Of a stretch of 64,000 bases of DNA, positions 43,779-52,586 are shown in pieces. Position 1 is the first letter of the stretch. The number at the start of each line of letters is the position of its first letter. The notes under the pieces are model-generated. The model worked only from the letters and a program-made list of their open reading frames with translations. It had not been told where the DNA came from and ran no database searches. Position numbers and translations under genes: made by a program. Origin of the DNA: Lactobacillus laiwuensis (GTDB taxonomy: Bacteria > Bacillota > Bacilli > Lactobacillales > Lactobacillaceae); NCBI RefSeq assembly GCF_019972835.1, contig NZ_BPPB01000007.1, positions 39,652 to 103,651 on the forward strand, written 5' to 3'.

Positions 43779-44627
43779 CTACTTTCTTTTTAATTCAATC
43801 GTGATCATATAATCATCAGGATCGTTATTTTCTTTAAACTTAACCTTAATGCCAGACTGCTGTGCAAGCTTGATCGCCTTTTTGATCGTATTAATTTGTA
43901 CCTTTAGGTCTTTGGGAATTCGATTAGCTGCTCGTCTGGTCTTTTCAGCCTGCTCTTTTTCTTTGTCCTCAATTTTCTTGCCGGCAAAATATTGCTCTAC
44001 ATTTTTAACGATTTTCTCGGTATCGCTCACATTAAGGTTGTGAGCCAAAATTTCATCGAGAACGCGACCTTGATCTTTTTCACTAAGTCCGACTAAACAG
44101 CGTCCATGACGAGGAGAAATTTCACCACTGGCCAAATAACTCTGCACCTTAGGTGTCAGCTTTAAAAGGCGCAACTTGTTAGCAACATAAGATTGTGACT
44201 TGCCAATATTTTGGGCCAAAGTTGTTTGAGTTAAGTTATTTAACTTCATGAGATTATTATAGGCCTGTGCTTCATCTATTGGATTTAAATCTTCTCTTTG
44301 TAAGTTTTCTATTAAAGCTAATGAAGCAGCTTGACTATCATCCATATTGTTTACGATAGCCGGAATTTTTTCCCAAGCTAGATGCTTTGCGGCCCGCAAC
44401 CTGCGTTCGCCGGCAACAATTTCATAATCATCGCCCTTTTCACGCACAATAATAGGTTGCAGCAAGCCATCTTTATCTAAAGTCGTTGCTAATTCACGAA
44501 TTGATTCTTCAGAAAACTCATGTCGTGGTTGATATGAATTAGGTTTTATTTTACTTAGTTCAATATCCTGAACTTGCTTATTTTTAGGTATTTCTTCATG
44601 ATGACGCAAAGAAGAAAATAATGACAT
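43779..44627 (-). CDS. noc: ParB-family nucleoid occlusion protein (Noc-like)
   Basis: 282 residues with the ParB/Noc fold: IKPNSYQPRHEFSEESIREL, GERRLRAAKHLAWE, ENLQREDLNPIDEAQAY, and HTH LAQNIGKSQSYVANKLRLL. Position directly after rsmG and before parA is that of Noc in Bacillus and relatives. Noc normally has an N-terminal amphipathic helix for membrane binding; here residues 1-10 (MSLFSSLRHH) could serve. Confidence 0.88.
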   Translation of the reverse strand: MSLFSSLRHHEEIPKNKQVQDIELSKIKPNSYQPRHEFSEESIRELATTLDKDGLLQPIIVREKGDDYEIVAGERRLRAAKHLAWEKIPAIVNNMDDSQAASLALIENLQREDLNPIDEAQAYNNLMKLNNLTQTTLAQNIGKSQSYVANKLRLLKLTPKVQSYLASGEISPRHGRCLVGLSEKDQGRVLDEILAHNLNVSDTEKIVKNVEQYFAGKKIEDKEKEQAEKTRRAANRIPKDLKVQINTIKKAIKLAQQSGIKVKFKENNDPDDYMITIELKRK

Positions 44628-44642
44628 TTTGAGTCCCCCTGT

Positions 44643-45365
44643 TTAATGAATTGGTTTGCGGTGCGGTGTGCCCGCCTGCCGCGGATATTTTTTGGGTGTA
44701 GGCTGCACTTTTTTTACCAAAATTAGCGTGCGCTCTTCTGTGCTTTGAGGCAGTTGCAATTCTTTTATGGCAATTGCCTTGCCACCTAAAATTTTTAAAG
44801 CTTTCTGACTCAATTTTAATTCATCTTCAGCTTTTGGTCCCTTGAGAGCAATAAAATTGCCGCCATTTTTGACAAGTGGCAAGCAGTATTCACTTAAAAC
44901 AGCCATGTTGGCAACAGCTCTGGCAGTTACAATATCAAACTGCTCACGATAATGTTTATTTTGGCCCACGTCTTCAGCACGCCCATGAACCAAGGTAACA
45001 TTTTTTAAATTTAGCTGGGTGATCAATCCTTGCAAAAAATTCAGTCTTTTACCAAGAGAATCAACTATTGTTATTTGCAGTTCTGGCAACATAATTTTTA
45101 ATGGTATTGAAGGAAAACCGGCTCCGGCACCAACATCGCATAAAGAGCTGCTTGACTTCAAAACCGTACTAAAGGTCAAAAGCGGCGTGATGCTATCATA
45201 AAAATGTTTGAGGTAAACATCATTCTCTGCAGTTATTCGCGTGAGATTAACGTGCTTGTTAGCTTCAATCAGACTGGTAAAGTATTGGTTAAATTGGTTG
45301 ATTTGATTTTCATTTAATTTAAAATTACGTTTTGATAATTCTTGGACAAATTGTTCAGGATTCAT
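44643..45365 (-). CDS. rsmG: 16S rRNA (guanine-N7) methyltransferase RsmG
   Basis: 240 residues: SAM-binding [16 protein letters not shown] (about 74-89), [13 protein letters not shown] and [18 protein letters not shown]. It methylates G527 of 16S rRNA. First gene of the partition block. Its SD (GGGTGAAA) is embedded in a set of GTGAAAC/GTTTCAC repeats. Confidence 0.95.
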   Translation of the reverse strand: MNPEQFVQELSKRNFKLNENQINQFNQYFTSLIEANKHVNLTRITAENDVYLKHFYDSITPLLTFSTVLKSSSSLCDVGAGAGFPSIPLKIMLPELQITIVDSLGKRLNFLQGLITQLNLKNVTLVHGRAEDVGQNKHYREQFDIVTARAVANMAVLSEYCLPLVKNGGNFIALKGPKAEDELKLSQKALKILGGKAIAIKELQLPQSTEERTLILVKKVQPTPKKYPRQAGTPHRKPIH

Positions 45366-45395
45366 TTTTCACCCGTGAAACCTTGTTTCACACCC
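45366..45395. promoter_or_regulatory. parS-like half-site cluster in the rsmG leader
   Basis: TTTTCACCCGTGAAACC followed by TTGTTTCACA: three half-sites of parS (consensus TGTTTCACGTGAAACA), one pair split by an extra CC and one GTGAAAC-CTT-GTTTCAC inverted pair. This is not a canonical parS. It may be a degenerate ParB/Noc site or a small RNA hairpin at the SD. Confidence 0.35.
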
Positions 45396-45522
45396 TCTAA
45401 ATTTAACGCTAAAAATGGCTTATTGTAAAGTCAATGCATCCCTTTAATTATGAAATATTTTTCGACTGTCGTCAAAGTCTAAACGCATAAATTAAGCTAT
45501 AATATCGTCAAAGGAGATTAAT

Positions 45523-46059
45523 ATGATTGTTACTCTAATTGTTCTGGCTTATTTGGCACTAAAAACTTATAAAGGTTTTCAAACCGGCTTTACCAGACTA
45601 ATCATTAATTTGGTATTTGCTGCTATTGTCTTCATTGCAGCAATTCTGTTTCAAAATCCCGTTGGCAATTGGCTTTACAGTCAAATCACGGGACAGAATA
45701 TTCAAACCACTTTAACTCCCGGAACCAACCTAATGCTCTTTCGTTTTTTAGCCTTCTTCATTATTGTTTTTATCGGTAAGATGGTGGTTAAGATTTTTAA
45801 AGGCTGGGTGCCAAATAAAAATCCCCATGCAACTAACTTCGGCAACTTACTAGATAGCGTTTTGGGTGCTGTCGTATCTTTTTTTGCCAGTTATTTCTTC
45901 GTGTATATTATATTGTCAATGCTTAATGCTCTGCAAAATCCGTGGTTTATCCAGCAAACTTTGGATTCTTCATTTATCCGTTTCATTATTTATAACACAC
46001 CTGGCTTATCCAACGGATTGTTCAACAGCATTTTTAGTATCAGTAGAACTGCTGCCTAA
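45523..46059 (+). CDS. CvpA family membrane protein
   Basis: 178 residues with four hydrophobic segments; the opening LIVLAYLALKTYKGFQTGFTRLIINL and LLDSVLGAVVSFFASYFF are typical of the CvpA/colicin V production family. ATG after AAAGGAG. Divergent from rsmG. Function in Gram-positives unknown (envelope or peptidoglycan related). Confidence 0.82.
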   Translation: MIVTLIVLAYLALKTYKGFQTGFTRLIINLVFAAIVFIAAILFQNPVGNWLYSQITGQNIQTTLTPGTNLMLFRFLAFFIIVFIGKMVVKIFKGWVPNKNPHATNFGNLLDSVLGAVVSFFASYFFVYIILSMLNALQNPWFIQQTLDSSFIRFIIYNTPGLSNGLFNSIFSISRTAA

Positions 46060-46284
46060 ATTAAATGAAACTATCATCAGTGTATAAACTGGTTAGTTTA
46101 AGTGCTGTTTTTGTTTAACAATTAGCAAAAGTTTACTCTGATTTCTAACTAAAATAATTTGAGTAATTGTGTTATATGCACCTTTACTAATAATAGAAAT
46201 CCACAAATTTTTTGCACATATTTGCCATTTTTGGTAGTAAACTGGTTATAAAGGCATTTTGAATAAGAAAATTAGGAGGATAAA

Positions 46285-47355
46285 TTGAAAAGCAAATTAA
46301 CCTTAAAGAAAATTGTAACTCTTTCTGCAGCCATTATTCTTGCAGCACCTGTTTTCAGTAACAGTCTGACCAAAACAGTTAGCGCAGAAACGGAATCTCA
46401 AAATAAGCAATTAAAGCAGGACCCTAATCAAGTAAATAAAGAGTCTGAGACGCAAAAGTCGCAAGAAGACCAAAAGACAGACAAAGAAACAGATAAGACC
46501 GAAACCAAGGTCCCAGCTGCCAAGACTCAGAATAAAAAGCCTGCTAATATCACAGCCAAAAAAGTCAAAACTTTCAAAATAGCAATTGTTAAAAAGAATT
46601 ATGGTATTTATCTTGATAATTTTACCAAGAAGAAAGCAGCCAAGAATTATTTTCACCAAACTTTTAATGTCAATAAAAAATTCACCCACAACGGCAAAAC
46701 ATACTATTGGCTTAACAAAAAGGGCAAGAAATCAATTGGCTACATTAATAAAAAAGCTGTAGCTACTCCTAATCAGGCTAAAACAATTGAAAAGACGCCG
46801 TATGTCAGTCAATACGTTCCTGTTAAAACCCCGTGGGGCTGTGCAGGAGCCTCAATGGCGATGCTGTTAGGTTCTCAGGGACAGAAAATTACTACTAGCT
46901 TGCTTACAAAAATTCAAAATAATTTACCAATGCAACCAGTTAAAGGCGGACAAAAAGGAAATGTTTACACTGGCGTCGGTTTTGGCTACGTAATTAGCCC
47001 AGGTGCCTTAGCTAAATATGCCCGGACTTTTAAAAAGGGCAAAAAGATTATTAATATTTCCAGTAAAAAGCTAACTGTTGATGATCTTAAAATGTATATT
47101 CAGGCTGGCAAGCCAGTGTTATACTATGGCTTTTCTTCATATCAAAAAGCTGGCGATTACAAGCGCAATCACTGCAAAGTTATCACCGGCTACAAGAAAG
47201 GCAGGTTCTTAGTTTATGATCCCCTTTATTACTCCAAGTTTGATAAAGCGGGTACAGGTGGCAAGAACATGAATTATGATCATGGTGCAATTGCCTGGGT
47301 ACCAAAGAGTGCTATTCAAGCAGAATTTTGCCATAAAGCTCTCTCGTTCAAATAA
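46285..47355 (+). CDS. Secreted C39-like cysteine peptidase with N-terminal surface domain
   Basis: Starts with TTG 46285, six bases after AGGAGG. Signal peptide 1-34 (KKIVTLSAAIILAAPVF...VSA), then a Gln/Lys/Glu/Thr-rich linker (35-95), an SH3/SLAP-like basic domain (about 97-160, YYWLNKKGKKSIGYINKKAV), and a C39_2 peptidase domain with Cys186 (TPWGCAGASM), His296 (RNHCKVITGY) and Asp312 (LVYDP). No LPXTG or membrane anchor; the basic domain may hold it to the wall. There is no ABC transporter or bacteriocin gene nearby, so it is not a leader-processing C39. The target is unknown. Confidence 0.82.
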   Translation: MKSKLTLKKIVTLSAAIILAAPVFSNSLTKTVSAETESQNKQLKQDPNQVNKESETQKSQEDQKTDKETDKTETKVPAAKTQNKKPANITAKKVKTFKIAIVKKNYGIYLDNFTKKKAAKNYFHQTFNVNKKFTHNGKTYYWLNKKGKKSIGYINKKAVATPNQAKTIEKTPYVSQYVPVKTPWGCAGASMAMLLGSQGQKITTSLLTKIQNNLPMQPVKGGQKGNVYTGVGFGYVISPGALAKYARTFKKGKKIINISSKKLTVDDLKMYIQAGKPVLYYGFSSYQKAGDYKRNHCKVITGYKKGRFLVYDPLYYSKFDKAGTGGKNMNYDHGAIAWVPKSAIQAEFCHKALSFK

Positions 47356-47383
47356 TATACTTACATTACGAATTTAAATTGTA

Positions 47384-47416
47384 ATTAAAAAAGTGCCTTT
47401 CACGGCACTTTTTTAT
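47384..47416. terminator. Bidirectional terminator between the C39 protein and apbE
   Basis: AAAAAAGTGCC and GGCACTTTTTT arms around TTTCAC. Confidence 0.85.
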
Positions 47417-48345
47417 TACTTTTGAAAGTTGTCATACTCAACGTGCTCATCGTTATAAACAAAAACTGCCCCGATGCGATCTGGATTATCATGCCAACCA
47501 GCAACCGGCTTACCTGCAAAAAATAGCCTCTTACATTCGATTTCTGCTTCAACTGAATACTTGGTAAAGGTAGTCACTCCGGCTAAATCAGTTTCAACCG
47601 GATAGCCAGTCCGCGGGTCAATTAAATGGTGATATTTATGCCCGTCAACTACCAAGTACCGTTCATAAGTACCACTAGTAACAGCCGAACATTGTGGTAC
47701 CATTACCGAAGCAATATTATTGCCACGCGGCTCTTTAGGATCCTGCACTCCTACTGACCACTGACCACTAGTCCTTTTAGGAGAATCACCAACAAGTAGA
47801 ATGTTGCCACCAAGATTAATAATTCCAGCATGAACACCATAGGCCATCCAGAAATCTTTAATGCGATCAGCAATCCAGCCTTTAGCAATACCCCCAAGAT
47901 CTAATTCCATACCCGACTTTTTCAAAAAAACGGTTTGGTCTGTGTCATTCAAGTCAACACTAAAAGGATCAATCAGCTTCATCCTTTCTTTAATCTGATC
48001 ATCAGTTGGAACATGGGCTCCCTTAAAACCAATTGCCCATAATTTAACGACTGGACCAATTAAAGCATTAAAGCCAAAATTTTTCCGGCTCTCTTCTACT
48101 GCTAATTTGATTAAATCATAGGTACCACTGGAAACTTGCACTGGATGTTTACCAGCCGCATGGTTTACATCCATAACTTCAGATTCATCACGATTAACTG
48201 TTAATAAATCTTCATAATGATCAATCAAAGTAAACGAGTCATTAATAACACTTTTATCGCGTGCTCCAAAAATTTGTAAGGTTATTGATGTGCCTAAAGC
48301 ATGATGTTGTCCTACTTGTTGTTCTAAAGCTAAATTTTTTATCAT
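47416..48345 (-). CDS. apbE: FAD:protein FMN transferase (ApbE family)
   Basis: 309 residues. Mg-dependent transfer of FMN from FAD to Thr/Ser of target proteins. Seen: LDLGGIAKGWIADRI, INLGGNILLVG, SAVTSGTYERYLVVDG and HHLIDPRTGYPV. It has no signal peptide or lipobox, so it is cytoplasmic, like the enzymes that flavinylate fumarate reductase-like proteins. Operon with the phosphatase upstream (11 bp). Confidence 0.92.
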   Translation of the reverse strand: MIKNLALEQQVGQHHALGTSITLQIFGARDKSVINDSFTLIDHYEDLLTVNRDESEVMDVNHAAGKHPVQVSSGTYDLIKLAVEESRKNFGFNALIGPVVKLWAIGFKGAHVPTDDQIKERMKLIDPFSVDLNDTDQTVFLKKSGMELDLGGIAKGWIADRIKDFWMAYGVHAGIINLGGNILLVGDSPKRTSGQWSVGVQDPKEPRGNNIASVMVPQCSAVTSGTYERYLVVDGHKYHHLIDPRTGYPVETDLAGVTTFTKYSVEAEIECKRLFFAGKPVAGWHDNPDRIGAVFVYNDEHVEYDNFQK

Positions 48346-48356
48346 TGATTTTATCC

Positions 48357-49148
48357 CTACTTCTCCAAATAGTTTTCTCTTATTTTTTCTTTCATCTGCT
48401 CATCGATTCTTAATTGTTTATCAATATAAGAATCAATGCCGCCATAGTTTTCATTGATTGTAATCAAGCTCGTATCAATATACGCATTGGCTACCGAACC
48501 CAAAATGCGCATGTTAGCACGGAACTTATCATTTTCTCCGGCCCTTTTAAATCGCTCATCACGAACCTTGCGGTAATCGTTGAGCATCAAGTTGGAATAA
48601 AGATAGTCCTGCCGAATGGTCTCTAGGTCTACTCCCAAAATGTGAAGCAATATTACAGTTACCAATCCCGTCCTGTCTTTACCTTCTGAACAATGGTATA
48701 AAACTGAGCCCTGGGTCGTTTCAGCAATTAAACTGACAATTTGGTGAATGCTATTCTGAGCAAATTTATTGCTGACATGATCATGATATCTCTGACACAT
48801 AGTATAAAAACCCGCATATTGATCATGGCGATATTGTTCAAATTCTATACTCATATCCAGACCATTGCCACCAGTATTGTCATCAACAGACAAGGGAAAT
48901 TCATAATGGTTAACACCTGGTATATTTTGGTCGGGATTAGCCTTGCACTCAGCTGGTGAACGTAAATCGATAATTTTACTCAGACCATAATCAAGCAAAA
49001 ATTTTTCATCTTTTGGGATTATTTTACTTATGTTGCCTGTACGCAATAAACGATGACTTTTGATTTTATGGCCCCCCAGGCCAATATAACCGCCTAAGTC
49101 GCGGGGATTACGCACAGATTTTACAGGTAAAACGACAGGTTTTGTCAT
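48357..49148 (-). CDS. Tyrosine-protein phosphatase (LipA/PtpB-like dual-specificity type)
   Basis: 263 residues: N-terminal NPRDLGGYIGLGG loop typical of this family and the P-loop HCSEGKDRTG with catalytic Cys153 and Arg159. In relatives it acts on phosphotyrosine and phosphoinositides; here no substrate can be named. First gene of the pair with apbE. Confidence 0.88.
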   Translation of the reverse strand: MTKPVVLPVKSVRNPRDLGGYIGLGGHKIKSHRLLRTGNISKIIPKDEKFLLDYGLSKIIDLRSPAECKANPDQNIPGVNHYEFPLSVDDNTGGNGLDMSIEFEQYRHDQYAGFYTMCQRYHDHVSNKFAQNSIHQIVSLIAETTQGSVLYHCSEGKDRTGLVTVILLHILGVDLETIRQDYLYSNLMLNDYRKVRDERFKRAGENDKFRANMRILGSVANAYIDTSLITINENYGGIDSYIDKQLRIDEQMKEKIRENYLEK

Positions 49149-49165
49149 GCCAACTTCCTTTCACA

Positions 49166-49206
49166 TCAAAAATAACCGGATAGGATGCTCCTATCCGGTT
49201 ATTTTA
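49166..49206 (-). terminator. Terminator of the flavin-reductase pair
   Basis: AATAACCGGATAGGA and TCCTATCCGGTTATT form a 15-bp stem over TGC, flanked by A/T runs. Confidence 0.85.
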
Positions 49207-49233
49207 CTCTCTACCAGCTAAACTGGCAAAAGT

Positions 49234-49782
49234 TTATTTATGTGCTTGCTCAACAAACTTGAAGAAGTTATCCATCATGCCATCTAACTGCTTGATAGTA
49301 GCTTCATCAGTTAATTCTCCAGTTTCTTTGTTAAACTTATCTGGAGCTTGACCAATTAAAACTTCGTTGCCTGGTAAAACATTTGCACTCATATCAGGTG
49401 AAAGCAAAATTTCACGCATATCTTCTTGAGCACGACCAGTACCTTGTGCACCGTATGATGCACCAGCAACAGCAACTGGCTTCATCTTCATAACATTAGG
49501 GCCTGCATGTGAACCAAGCCATTCAAGGCTGCTCTTTAAAGCAGCAGGAATAGTATGATCATATTCAGGAGTAGTGATTATTATACCATCAGCACTCTTA
49601 ACTTCTTCAATCCAGGCCTTAATAGTGTCATCAGCCATTTCTGTTCTGCAGAAAGGTGTCAATTTATCGACTTCTTTTACTTCAATATCTGCTTTGTCAC
49701 TATAATGCTTGGCAATAAATTGTGCTAAAAAACGATTATAGGAAAAAGGTGCATTTGTACCAACAATTGCTAATATTTTCAT
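49234..49782 (-). CDS. NADPH-dependent FMN reductase (NQR-type), copy 2
   Basis: 182 residues with flavodoxin-like fold: VGTNAPFSYNRFLAQF (phosphate loop), TTPEYDHTIPAALKSSLEWLG (the PEYxxxxPxxLKNxIDW signature) and VAVAGASYGAQGTGRAQ. ATG after GGAGGG. Tandem paralog of the gene at 49794; the two share about 30-40% of positions by eye. Probably azo-/quinone- or fumarate-linked reductase; the partner is unknown. Confidence 0.87.
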   Translation of the reverse strand: MKILAIVGTNAPFSYNRFLAQFIAKHYSDKADIEVKEVDKLTPFCRTEMADDTIKAWIEEVKSADGIIITTPEYDHTIPAALKSSLEWLGSHAGPNVMKMKPVAVAGASYGAQGTGRAQEDMREILLSPDMSANVLPGNEVLIGQAPDKFNKETGELTDEATIKQLDGMMDNFFKFVEQAHK

Positions 49783-49793
49783 TCTCGACCCTC

Positions 49794-50333
49794 CTACTTA
49801 GTTACTTGTGCGTACCAACTATCAACTTCATCGAAAAATTGACCTAAGAATTTAACGGTTGGCTCATCTTTCAAGTCACCATTATCATCAAACTGTGTTG
49901 GTGCAACACCCATCATGAATTCATCACCATTAAAGACCTTGGCGCCAAAGCCTGGTGCAGTCAACAAACTCTTCAAACGACTTTGTGAACGAGATCCACC
50001 TTGTGGCATTGGTGAAGTTGAAACAATAGCAACTGGCTTACCCTTAAATGGGTGAGTTACACAAGATAACCACTCAAGTGCGCTACTTAAAGCACTGGTA
50101 ACAGAGTGTTGTTGCTCAGGAGAACCGATTAAAACCAAATCAGCGTCTTCAATTTCTTTAGTTAAGGTTTGAATTGCTTCTGGAGCATCTTCACCCTCTT
50201 TAAACATTGGCAACCCTTTAACAGTTGCAAACTTAAAATCATACTTGTCGGCAAAATGCTTAGAAATAAATTTAAGCAATGCCTCATTAAATGAATTATT
50301 GGCATTTGAGCCACATAATGCAAGGATTTTCAT
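49794..50333 (-). CDS. NADPH-dependent FMN reductase (NQR-type), copy 1
   Basis: 179 residues from ATG 50333 ([16 protein letters not shown]); a GTG 9 bp earlier overlaps the AAAGGTG SD. Signature [20 protein letters not shown] departs from the usual PEY motif (Glu-Gln-Gln replaces Glu-Tyr), so flavin stacking may differ from its neighbour. First of two tandem genes, 11 bp apart. Confidence 0.85.
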   Translation of the reverse strand: MKILALCGSNANNSFNEALLKFISKHFADKYDFKFATVKGLPMFKEGEDAPEAIQTLTKEIEDADLVLIGSPEQQHSVTSALSSALEWLSCVTHPFKGKPVAIVSTSPMPQGGSRSQSRLKSLLTAPGFGAKVFNGDEFMMGVAPTQFDDNGDLKDEPTVKFLGQFFDEVDSWYAQVTK

Positions 50334-50476
50334 AAAAACCACCTTTCAGGAAAACTAACTTCAAAATTAATTATAGCATATTCGTATCTTTTTAACATGT
50401 TCCTTGTTTCAGATAGTTTTAATAATTTAATAACTGCTCCCAGCCAATAATTCTTTTGCCAATAGAGCATTAAAGT

Positions 50477-51088
50477 CTATTTCTTATCTTTGTCTTCATT
50501 AGTATCAAATAAAGAAACTTTACTAGTCTTGCTTAGCCAGTCATTTAAGATTGCATCATTAATCTGTGCTGTTAAAACATTTATAATTTGTGTTTGTGAA
50601 AAAGTCGCAATTTTATTAACTATTAATGAAGCAATACCACTAGTGGTAATCCAGTTAGCAATGACAACACTTCTAATTCTATCTTCGGAATAATTACTAT
50701 CTGGATATTGCTCCTTAAATTTTTCAATACCAAAATTAATTAATGTATCGGCGATAATTTTACTACCAAATTTACCGTCAACAAACATTGCTCTAAAAAG
50801 ATTTTCCTGTTCCTTAGCAAAATCAATATATGATAGATCCATATCAATTAATGGTTTATCCGTATACCTTTTTTGCAAAATATTATTCTTTAAGTTGTCG
50901 GCAATTTTACGCAAAACTTCTTTGCGTAAGTCTTCCATGCTATTAAACTCAAGATACAAAGGTTGAGTGGAAAAATGACCAGCTTTGGCAATATTGCGAG
51001 CAGTCAAACTCTCAATGCCGTCTTTAACAACCATTTTGTAGGCAATACTTAAAATCTTATTTCTTCCTATTTCTTTTTTTCTAGCCAT
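50477..51088 (-). CDS. TetR-family regulator
   Basis: 203 residues. The N-terminal HTH (LTARNIAKAGHFSTQPLYLEF, about 25-45) and a longer ligand domain are seen. ATG after AAGG. It lies upstream of the FMN reductase pair on the same strand with about 140 bp between, and may regulate it. No clear palindrome found in the gap. Ligand unknown. Confidence 0.82.
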   Translation of the reverse strand: MARKKEIGRNKILSIAYKMVVKDGIESLTARNIAKAGHFSTQPLYLEFNSMEDLRKEVLRKIADNLKNNILQKRYTDKPLIDMDLSYIDFAKEQENLFRAMFVDGKFGSKIIADTLINFGIEKFKEQYPDSNYSEDRIRSVVIANWITTSGIASLIVNKIATFSQTQIINVLTAQINDAILNDWLSKTSKVSLFDTNEDKDKK

Positions 51089-51194
51089 TTTGGTTTTCCT
51101 TGATTAATTTTAAACGTACTATTATATAAACCAGTTTTCTAGAGACAGTACTACTATCGAAACTTCATTTAGCCAAATATTTGAAATGAGTTAA

Positions 51195-51416
51195 TTATTC
51201 CTCATTATTTAAAAATTCATCATAATAAGTCGAAACCATGTTACTTACTTCTTCTTTGCTTAGACCTTGCGCTGCGCAATAGGAAAAGAAAGCAGCGGAC
51301 AGAATATAACCTCGTTCAGAATCATCTGTTAGATTGTCTGAAAAAGTCATATTAATGCTATGGTTTTGGTAATCGGTTGACAACTCAATCGACTTATCTT
51401 CTGGGACATCATTCAT
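51195..51416 (-). CDS. Small acidic protein of unknown function
   Basis: 73 residues, acidic (MNDVPEDKSIELSTDYQNH...), with a C-terminal half that reads as two amphipathic helices (GYILSAAFFSYCAAQGLSKE and VSNMVSTYYDEFLNN). ATG after AGAGGTATAG. No membrane segment or known motif. Lone gene. Confidence 0.6.
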   Translation of the reverse strand: MNDVPEDKSIELSTDYQNHSINMTFSDNLTDDSERGYILSAAFFSYCAAQGLSKEEVSNMVSTYYDEFLNNEE

Positions 51417-51910
51417 TACTATACCTCTACATAAAAAGCCTTACTCAGTAATATATTATACTCGTATCGCTAATAAATAAAATAAAAATTATACCAAATT
51501 AAAACATATACTCAAAAATACTTTTTTGTTATTTTAGCAAAGAGATCATTATTTCCTAGTAATTTACTCAAGTAGTTAAAAAACAAATTAATAATTATAT
51601 TTTTTGATTACATTCGTTATTTCACTTCAAAAAATAACATTATCTTTCTACTACTAAGAATAATAAATTTAAAAGTACTTTGTCAAGAGCAAAGTACTTT
51701 TTTATAGTACAAAAGAATCAAGGATTTTTCTGTGAAATTTAAGCAGTAAAAAATGATTTCAATTAATAACATTGTTCATGCTAAACTGAAATTATTACAA
51801 ATAATAAAATTACTATTAACAAAAAAAGATTAGTTGATTCTTCGCTTTTAATTAAAATAATTCTGCCGGTTATTTTTTATATTGTTATTTTTATTTACAA
51901 AATTTAATAA
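51417..51910. other. Gene-free AT-rich stretch with one terminator
   Basis: Very AT-rich. It contains a strong hairpin at 51668-51703 (AAAAGTACTTTG with CAAAGTACTTTT) that probably ends the hrt operon, about 210 bp past its last gene. A short hydrophobic frame without a start codon (ending SSLLIKIILPVIFYIVIFIY) runs to about 51907 on the plus strand; I do not call it a gene. Confidence 0.5.
51668..51704. terminator. Strong hairpin terminator downstream of the hrt operon
   Basis: AAAAGTACTTTG and CAAAGTACTTTTTT arms around TCAAGAG. Works on either strand; the closest gene ending towards it is the ATPase gene at 51911. Confidence 0.7.
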
Positions 51911-52585
51911 CTAAAGCGTTTGCTTAATTTTGCCATCCATCATCTCATAAATGTGGTCTGCGTATTGCTTTAATCTGGGATCATGCGTTACCAACAAAAC
52001 CGCCTTATTATAACTTTTTGCCAGTTTTTTAAACAACTTTCCTACTTCTGCCACATTTACACTGTCAAGTGAAGCAGTAGGCTCATCAGCCAGCAAAATT
52101 TGAGGATTGGCGTAAAGAGCACGTGCAATTGCTGCCCGTTGCTGCTGACCGCCTGATAATTCACTCGGATATTTATCAAGTAAAGAATTGATACCAAGCT
52201 GTTTTAATAATTCCTGCAATTTTTCTTGACTGATATTGCCTCTTTTCTTTACCTTATTAACTAGTTCAAACTGCTCTCTAATTTTTAAAAAAGGAACTAA
52301 ATTATAAGCCTGCAATACAAAACCCAGCTGCATTAGTCGTAAATGATCACTTGCTTTTGCAGAAATCCGTGCAATATTCTGACCATTGACAATAACTTCT
52401 CCTGTAGTTGGTTTTTGCAAAGAACCGGCTATTGTTAAAAAGGTGCTTTTACCTGCTCCTGAAGGCCCCATAATCAAAACCACTTCACCTAGATTGGCTT
52501 TAAAATTAATATTTTTAAGGGCAACAACTTGTGCAGCTCCAATGCCATATACTTTTTGAACATTTTTTAATTCGATAATTGCCAT
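51911..52585 (-). CDS. hrtA: ABC transporter ATPase, heme-efflux HrtA-like
   Basis: 224 residues from ATG 52585 (MAIIELKNVQKVYG): Walker A GPSGAGKST, signature LSGGQQQR, Walker B ILLADEPTASLD, H-loop VTHDPRL. MacB/LolD-type ATPase. Order TetR-permease-ATPase and the operator palindrome match hrtRBA of Lactococcus lactis, which expels heme. The start is just before the permease stop region and coupled. Confidence 0.83.
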   Translation of the reverse strand: MAIIELKNVQKVYGIGAAQVVALKNINFKANLGEVVLIMGPSGAGKSTFLTIAGSLQKPTTGEVIVNGQNIARISAKASDHLRLMQLGFVLQAYNLVPFLKIREQFELVNKVKKRGNISQEKLQELLKQLGINSLLDKYPSELSGGQQQRAAIARALYANPQILLADEPTASLDSVNVAEVGKLFKKLAKSYNKAVLLVTHDPRLKQYADHIYEMMDGKIKQTL

Positions 52586-52586
52586 A

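Noticed and set aside
51780..51907. Hydrophobic frame ending SSLLIKIILPVIFYIVIFIY on the plus strand
   Set aside because: No start codon or SD after the preceding stop; probably chance in very AT-rich DNA.
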